Source of the DNA: Bedellia somnulentella
Lineage: Eukaryota > Arthropoda > Insecta > Lepidoptera > Bedelliidae
Direction of reading: 5' to 3'
Assembly: GCA_963576735.1 (NCBI GenBank)
Contig: OY755170.1
Coordinates: 24,660,875 to 24,724,874 of the forward strand
DNA: 64,000 nucleotides
The notes under the pieces were generated by a model. The model saw nothing but the letters and a program-made list of their open reading frames with translations. It ran no database searches and was not told the origin of the DNA. Positions 57,740 to 64,000 of this stretch are shown here, in pieces. The stretch's first letter is position 1, and each line of letters begins with the position of its first letter. A program made the position numbers and the translations under genes.

Positions 57740-59040
57740 GTGTTCGGCTTGGTTACCACATATTTAAACAATGCATATCCATGGAATCATTACTCGTAAT
57801 ACTACGAATGATTGGTGCAGATTATACTTAGCACAACTTACAATACTTAGCCGCTCAGTGAAGATTCACTGCATATTATTTATTTGCTATTAAAGGCTCA
57901 AAAATTTACAAAATACACACAGGAAGTGGAACCAAGTTTACAAAAAACCAGTATAAACACTAATTTTTTTGAGAACACAAATGAAGAAAATAAAAAAGAT
58001 ATCAACAAAAGACAGAAAACTAAAAATAAAAAAAACCACAAACAGAAGCACAAACAGAAGCACATCAGTAAAAAAAATAAAATAAAACAAAATCAATAAT
58101 AATAAAATTTTGAGTTGTTGTGCCTCCAACAGCAAAAAGGTACTGACTCAGCAAAAGATGTGAGTTTTACCTCACAACACTGATTTTCAGTCAGCGCCTA
58201 AACTAGCGACATCATAAGCGTCACACCAGCAGCAGCGTGATATTTTAGTAACACACTAGTAGTATACTGAAACATAAACAGTACTTAAAGATATAAATAT
58301 ATAGTACATAAAATTTAATTCATGTCTGTGTGATATAGTACTAGTGGACTGCCCTAATCTCGCATGGGTAGTCTTATAATTAATATATACGCGTGATGAT
58401 GCTTTTGTTTCTTGTGAAGGTCGTAGGATTGGAGAAATATTTTTTCATGTGATGTAAAGTATCCTAGTTCTTCCTCCCGGTTCTAAGCTACCTGAAGAAC
58501 ATTTCAGTCAAACTGGTTTCGCCTTGTGAGTTAAAAAAAAATAGTGCAACTAACACCACTTTCCTTTACATATATAGATCAAACATATCGTTAAATTGTA
58601 TCGTTTCTTAAACATATAATTAAATTGTATCGTTTATCATAATTTATTACTTTGGGTCTAATTTGATCCGTGTAATATGTCCGTGTATTTATTCATATTT
58701 GGTTTGCATTAAATTTCACCCTTAGTTTCGAATTCTAAAAAAAATATGGACTTAGAAAGAATATTCATAAAAGATTCAAAACAAACCATACAGATCAAAA
58801 GATACATTTATATTGAAACCATTACCTCAAAGAAGTCCGCACAAAGTGGCTTTGCTACTTATAAAATAAACTTGAAGAAATACGAAGTATACAAAGTCTG
58901 TTCTCGCCGATGGCCAGGGAATGCTCTTATAAGTTTTGTATCTTAACTTAAGTTTTGTAGGATTCCTGCAACTGTCATTATTAGATCAAATTTAATACTT
59001 ACTTTTCTTAGTAGCGACAACCGTGCGCGACGATTAATAA
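57740..59040. other. AT-rich DNA with repeat scraps
   Basis: CTCACAACACTGATTTTCAG near 58171 recurs at 27684 and, reversed, near 59625-59655, so it marks an interspersed repeat. Open frames here are poly-Lys/Phe low-complexity. No gene is supported. Confidence 0.4.
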
Positions 59041-59044
59041 TGAC

Positions 59045-59350
59045 CACGTCTGTTGCCGAGTGGATAGGTGACTAGCTTCTCATTCCGGAGGTTGCGGGTT
59101 CCGCTCTCGCTGAGAGCAACATTTATGTGATGAGCATAAATTATTGTTTCTACGTCTCGTAAGTCTTGGTTGTTATTTATATGTATATTATGTAATATTA
59201 AATATACCGTTGAGTTAGTATCCCATAATACAAGTCTTACTTGGTTTGGATCTAACTTGATCTGTGTATAATATGTCCGTATATTATTTATATATTTATG
59301 TATATGAATATGTCATGACAGTCTTGTATATTCCTATTAGAGAGATATGT
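59045..59350 (+). mobile_element. SINE-3, tRNA-derived
   Basis: The head has TTGCCGAGTGGATAGGTGAC (box A) and GGTTGCGGGTTCCGCTCTC (box B), then GAGAGCAACATTTATGTGAT and a body with ATCTGTGTATAATATGTCCG. It is unrelated to SINE-1 in head and body. A body-only scrap lies near 58655-58690. Confidence 0.75.
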
Positions 59351-59734
59351 CCCAGAAACGATCCTCAATCGTCTGAAATTTAGTTTTTACATTTTGTATT
59401 CCATTTTGAATACAACTTAACGATGGGAGTGTTTGTTTTAAATAAAATAATTCTTAGTATTTCCAAAGCGATCAGTGATACAGCCTAGCGTATTATAAAT
59501 TCAGTGCGGCGAATTGATTGACCGATATCCAGTTAAGTGTTGGATGCGCAGGCATGCGTTTCGTTCGTTGATGATATTATGTTCGCATTCTTGTGCTTAA
59601 GAAGGGCACATTATGAATTGCAAAACCAGTGCTGTGAGGTTTCACTCACAACAATAATGCTGAGTCAGTCACTACTTCATTGCCACGGTGTAGTATGTTG
59701 TGTTATTATATTTTTTTTATCAAAAATATTCATT

Positions 59735-59880
59735 TACTTTTTAGGGTTCCGTACGTCTGAATACAAAAACGGAACCCTTATAGGATCACTCGTGTGTCTG
59801 TCCGTCCGTCGCTTACAGTCAATTATCTCCGAATCTATTAGACTATTAGATTCCTGTGACCCAAACACAGAGGTGTGACG
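59735..59880 (+). repeat. Interspersed TAGGGTTCCGTACG repeat
   Basis: TTTTTAGGGTTCCGTACG, then AAACGGAACCCTTATAGGAT and GTCTGTCCGTCCG form a motif I know as abundant in Lepidoptera. The open frame across it is incidental. Confidence 0.6.
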
Positions 59881-59942
59881 TGAGCAGATGAAATCTGTAT
59901 ATGGGGGGTCATTTTTGGAGATGAAGGGAAAATTAAAAAAAA

Positions 59943-62010
59943 AAGCGTGATTGGCAAGAGTGGTGTGAGAGGAAACTTTCTGATAATTTCCGGAATAACC
60001 AAAAGTTATTCTGGAAATATATCCGGAAAGAAAAGGGAGTTTCCCAAAACACGAGAGTGGATGTCGTGAGAGATGAACAGGGTGAATTGGCGACGGATGA
60101 AAGTAGCATAGGACGAGTATGGAAGAATTATTTTGAGGGACTCTTTAAAAAGAGGATTCACCTATTTCTTCGCCAATTGACAGTAATGTTGACTGGAATG
60201 AGGCAATGGGTGACATTAGGGACAGTGAAATTAGTATGGAAGAAGTAATAAAAGCATTGAAAAGTAAGAAATTTGGGAAAGCGGCAGGTTATGATAGGAT
60301 AAGTATCAAAATGCTGAGGGCCGTTAAAGGGTTGGTGGCTTCCTGGCTGTACTTCCGTTTTCAAAAGTGCTTGTCGAGTGGTTAAGTACCACGAGATTGG
60401 TGCAAGGTAGTAAGCTAAAATCTACCGCGGAATCAGCCTACTCAGTGTTGTCGGTAAATTGTATGCAAAGGTGTTGATTGAAAGAGTGATGAATGAAACA
60501 GATGACAAAGGGAATGGGATGTATAGATCAAATCTTCTCTTTAAGGAGCATCACTGAAAAGTTCTTAGCCAAGAACCGAAAGGTAGGAGCAATACGCTCC
60601 TTCATAGATTTAGAGACGGCGTATAATAGGGTCGTAAGAAAGTATTTATGGGAGGTGTTGTCCAAGTTCGGTTTCGGGACTCAAGTTATACGTGCGCTGG
60701 TATCAATCTATGAGGACTCCAGTGCATGTGTTAGAGTAAACGGGGAAAATACTGACTGGTTCGGTATCTCTCGGGGTGTCCGACAGGGTTGTGTAGCTTC
60801 TCCGTGGCTCTTCAATTTGTACATGGATGACTGTCTGATAGAGTTGCGTGAAAGTGATTATGGACTGAGAATGGGTGGATTCCTCATCAGATGCCTCTTA
60901 TATGCTGATGATCAAGTGTTACTTGCATCGTCGGTTGAAGAGTTGCAAGAGATGATGAATATTGCATGTGCGTCATTTGAAAGAAAGGGAATGAGAGTAA
61001 ATGTGGATAAAACCAAACCCATGGTTTTTGAGAGAGAGGAGAATATGAACTGAATGCGTGATTGAGATCAATATGGTAAGAAAGTGGAACAAGTGAAAGA
61101 AATCGTATATCTGGGAAGTTTGTTTACTAGGGATGGAAAGTGTGATTGAGTGTGAAGACATTGAAAGAAGAGTGAAAAAGGGTAATGCGGTAAATGGAGC
61201 ACGGGATAGTCTACAGACATACATATACTCACGGCTATAAATCCCTAGATGGGGTAGCCAGAGCTAAGGAATGAGAAATTCCTCAGCCACTTTTGGAAAG
61301 TTGAGTGGGGAAAAGATGGTAAAATAAAGGTTGTTGGTGATGGGTGTCCAACCGCATCGCCCAAAAATCCCTTTAAAGCCCCAATACCGTTAGTCGCCTT
61401 TTACGTACACCCACCGGAAGAAATGGGGTAGTGCTATTCTAAGCTGACACTACACAGCTAGTCTAACGTCTAGTCAATCGGTGTCCGAAAAGGCCCTAAT
61501 GGCTGTGCATAATGCTGTTCTTGTTCCTACGCTTATCTAAGGCAGTGAATGTTGGGTGAAGTAGAAGAAGCATGAAAGCAGAGTGAATGCAGTAGAAATG
61601 AGGTCCCTCAGAAAAGTTTGTAATGTGAGGTTATGTGATCGTGTGAGGAATGACGTGATTCGTGAAATGTGGTGTAAAAGATGATATGGTTAGAAAGATA
61701 GAAAAAGGACTGTTGTGATGGTTTAAGCATATAGAGAGGATGGATGCCAGTAAATTGGTGAAGGATATCTATAGAGCCAATGTGAAAGGTAATGTTAGTA
61801 GAGGACGACCTCGGAGGACACATTTGGATCAAATAGTCAATGTGCTCAAAAAGGCAGGTGTCCGAAGTACGAATCATAAAAGAGCATGTATGGAAAGACT
61901 GATGAAAGTGAATGAAACTAGAGAGGTTTGCCAGGATCGTTCAAAGTAGCGATCTATAGTCTCTGCCTACCCCAATGGGAACTAACTGTGTGAGAATATG
62001 TATGTATGTA
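59943..62010 (+). mobile_element. RTE-like LINE, copy 2, decayed
   Basis: This 5'-truncated copy starts at the equivalent of about 555 in copy 1. It has deletions near 60410 and 60507, several frameshifts and a SINE-2 at 61214-61458. RT motifs survive in frame 60493-61053 (FIDLETAYNRV, GVRQGCVASPWLF, YADD), and the C-terminal codons at 61740-61949. The end is CCCCAATGGGAACTAACTGT, then GAGAATATGTATGTATG. Confidence 0.88.
61214..61458 (-). mobile_element. SINE-2 nested in RTE copy 2
   Basis: This 245-bp insertion has the duplicated target TAGTCTA (61207-61213 and 61459-61465); the RTE sequence is continuous when it is removed. The full boundaries agree with the nested copy at 47853. Confidence 0.93.
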
Positions 62011-62523
62011 ATATTAACTCATAAAATTTGTCAGTCATTTAATTTGAAATAACACAGCGAAGTTAAATACATATATAACTTTGTACATAAAAATAAAAGA
62101 AGCATACTTTTTTCTCAAAGTTAAAATGGTGAAAACCTTATCACCATAGTGGTACGAGGTGGCGTTATTCCGACGTTAAATATCCCAGATTACAAATCTA
62201 CGTTAATATTTTAATAATAGATGTCTATTTAGTCTCTGCATTTATCCATTTTATAGTGCAAATTGAATCCTGGAAGACGGCTTTGAGAAAGCAGATACCA
62301 GGAATCTAACAAGGATAAATACGTCGACGGAAGAGAAATTCTTAACGCGCTATCCCTATTTCTATTCAGTTCAGTTAAATATTTTTCCTTTCTATGTCGC
62401 GATTTATACAGAGTCTATTTAACTATTTAAACCTTGGTACTGGTATCCATTATTATTTAGAGGGTTTATCACGCATTTTCTATTTCGGCATGAAGCACTA
62501 AAAGAAAATCGTTTCTATAAAAT

Positions 62524-63018
62524 AACTAGCTGACCCGGCAAGAGTTGTTTTGCCATATATTTTTTTACTAGGGAATTTGTAATCTATGAAATAAAAGGTT
62601 AGAGGTAGACAACCCTTACCATTTAGGAGTATAAAATAGTTACATACACACTCACGGCTATAAATTCCTAGAAGGCCTAGAAGGGGTGGCCAGAGCTTAA
62701 GCAATAGAAATTCCTCAGCCACTTTTGGAAATGTGAGTGGGGAAAAGATGGTAAAAATAAAGGTTGTTGGTGATGGGTCTCCAACCGCAACGCCCAACAA
62801 TCCCTTAAAAGCCCCAATACCGTTAGTCGCCTCTTACGTACACTCACCGGAAGAAATTCTTATAATTCTTTTCTAATTCTTTCTATATAAAATAGTATAA
62901 ACCTATTTTCAAACAAACCGAATGTGTTTGCAAAATTTCATTGAAATCGGTTCAGCTGTTTAGGAGGAGTTTGGTGACAAACACTCTGACACGTGAATTT
63001 TATATACATATTAGATAG
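62524..63018 (-). repeat. Interspersed repeat (ACTAGCTGACCCGGCAA) with nested SINE-2
   Basis: The start ACTAGCTGACCCGGCAAGAG and the end with AAATTTCATTGAAATCGG and GTTCAGCTGTTTAGGAGG match a repeat common in insects. SINE-2 occupies 62639-62858. The unit ends near a TAGATAG at about 63010. It is possibly Helitron-related. Confidence 0.55.
62639..62858 (-). mobile_element. SINE-2 nested in an older repeat
   Basis: This runs from TACATACACACTCACGGCTA to CGTACACTCACCGGAAG; its 5' end is truncated. It carries a short duplication (AGAAGGCCTAGAAGGGG) in the tail hairpin region. Confidence 0.8.
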
Positions 63019-63476
63019 ATGCGCAGGCGGCGAAGAATGAAATTTTGCACACTTACTTAAATTTTAACAAACGTTTGTCAAAGTCTGTAGTCAGTTTTTT
63101 TCTTTTTTATCTAAAGCAAGAAAATTATATTATAGTCTTACTAAAATTAGGATCGCATTTCGATTATTGAACGACCTCCTCCTTCCGTAACATTCCTCTT
63201 CTTTTCTCAGTAGGGTTCTCCGCAAACTAAAGTGTACTGAGATATTTTGACCTAAAATTAAGTATAGTTGCTATTCAATTATGTAACACACTATTGTTTT
63301 TAAATCTTTTACCAAATCATGAGGTGTATAATAATGGCATGGCTAGCACGATTTCTTCTTAAATGAATATCGCGTGGTATAAAACAGCTAACTCTTTACA
63401 CTTACATAGTATCGTATACTTTTATTTCATTCTAACTGACAGAGTCACGATAGAATAGCGCTCGTGCTAGGCGTCC

Positions 63477-63998
63477 TGGCCCCTATTTCACCGACATGAC
63501 AATTGTCAGTGACATATGTCGGCTGAGATATGTCAGTAACAAGTGACAACTGATAAGTTTGAAAAATATTTCGTGTAGAAATAGTTCTTAACATGACAGG
63601 CATAATGTTACAATTGTCGATAACTTAATCTTTTGATAATTATGTTGTGAAACAAGGAGAATTTATCCAGCTCGACATATTTGTAGATTTGTCGGAAATT
63701 ATTGACATGAGATCGAGGGTGTGTCAGTCTAGTGTGAGGGCTAGCGTTACAATTGTCGTAATTTTATATGTTACAAAATGGCGCTCCGCGAGTGCAATAG
63801 TAGTGGCACTGATTGTAAGTTATATTTAGGATAATGTATAGAGAACAAATAAATTTCTCCTTCGACATAACTTAATTTGCGTTTAAGGAAATTTTCAGAT
63901 AAGCAAAACAAGTGTCGAATATTTAATAAATGAAATCGGCGCAGTCATAGTTTTTCTTGACAATTGTCTGACTTGTCAGAGTGGTGAAATAGGGGCCA
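63477..63998. mobile_element. MITE with TGGCCCCTATTTCACC termini
   Basis: This 522-bp element has inverted ends TGGCCCCTATTTCACC / GGTGAAATAGGGGCCA. The palindrome-like ACAATTGTC occurs four times, at about 63501, 63610, 63750 and 63960. The right flank is cut by the window end, so the target duplication is unknown. It has no coding capacity. Confidence 0.8.
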
Positions 63999-64000
63999 AG

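Noticed and set aside
57884..58099. Lys/Asn-rich open frame
   Set aside because: It is A-rich low-complexity sequence without conserved features.
59049..59110. A tRNA gene
   Set aside because: Boxes A and B are present but no consistent acceptor stem closes, and a SINE body follows; it is a SINE head.

Overview
This is a stretch of insect nuclear genome, almost certainly from a moth or butterfly. Two conserved eukaryotic genes with GT-AG introns sit in AT-rich DNA dominated by insect transposable elements. These include RTE-like, CR1/L2-like and R1/LOA-like LINEs, tRNA-headed SINEs, a DD41D mariner and a Transib relic. Several interspersed repeats are of types I associate with Lepidoptera. 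There is no operon structure, CRISPR array or rRNA. I read every position by eye; no search or alignment was run.

Host genes. On the minus strand, three exons (8371-8312, 8210-8043, 4800-4687) encode the N-terminal 114 residues of an ArfGAP1-type Arf GTPase-activating protein; the rest must lie left of the window. On the plus strand, four exons (20712-20798, 20900-21061, 51035-51297, 55877-56102) encode 246 residues of a PTP1B/TC-PTP (Ptp61F-type) tyrosine phosphatase, including the WPD loop and the [10 protein letters not shown] active site. Its remaining exons lie right of position 64000. The genes are divergent (head to head), with about 12.3 kb of mostly transposon DNA between their start codons. 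Both first introns are 101 nt, whereas phosphatase intron 2 is about 30 kb and filled with transposons.

Layout. 1-2.4 kb: 3' part of an RTE-like LINE. 2.4-8.4 kb: ArfGAP1 exons with SINEs and LINE scraps. 8.8-11.2 kb: two near-identical foldback elements around an unexplained ORF. 11.4-15.2 kb: a nearly intact CR1/L2-like LINE split by a MITE. 16.7-19.3 kb: a nested MITE. 20.7-21.1 kb: phosphatase exons 1-2. 21.9-26.5 kb: an internally deleted R1/LOA-like LINE (minus). 27.7-29.1 kb: an intact DD41D mariner. 30.4-34.5 kb: three degenerate LINEs, one carrying a SINE. 37.3-39.3 kb: a 560-residue ORF flanked by inverted repeats. 43.3-45.1 kb: an internally deleted Transib-like element. 46-55 kb: SINEs around exon 3. 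55.9-56.1 kb: exon 4. 59.9-62.0 kb: a decayed second RTE-like copy carrying a SINE. 63.5-64.0 kb: a MITE.

How the parts fit. The RTE-like LINE and two otherwise unrelated SINE families end in the same roughly 45-base 3' tail: a CCCC..GGGG hairpin, then (A)GCCGTGAG or GGCGTGA, then ATGT-type repeats. In the LINE this tail overlaps the last codons and the stop codon. This looks like a LINE-SINE partnership in which one enzyme recognises a common tail, and it explains the many short tail-only fragments. SINE-2 copies lie almost always antisense to the host gene that contains them.
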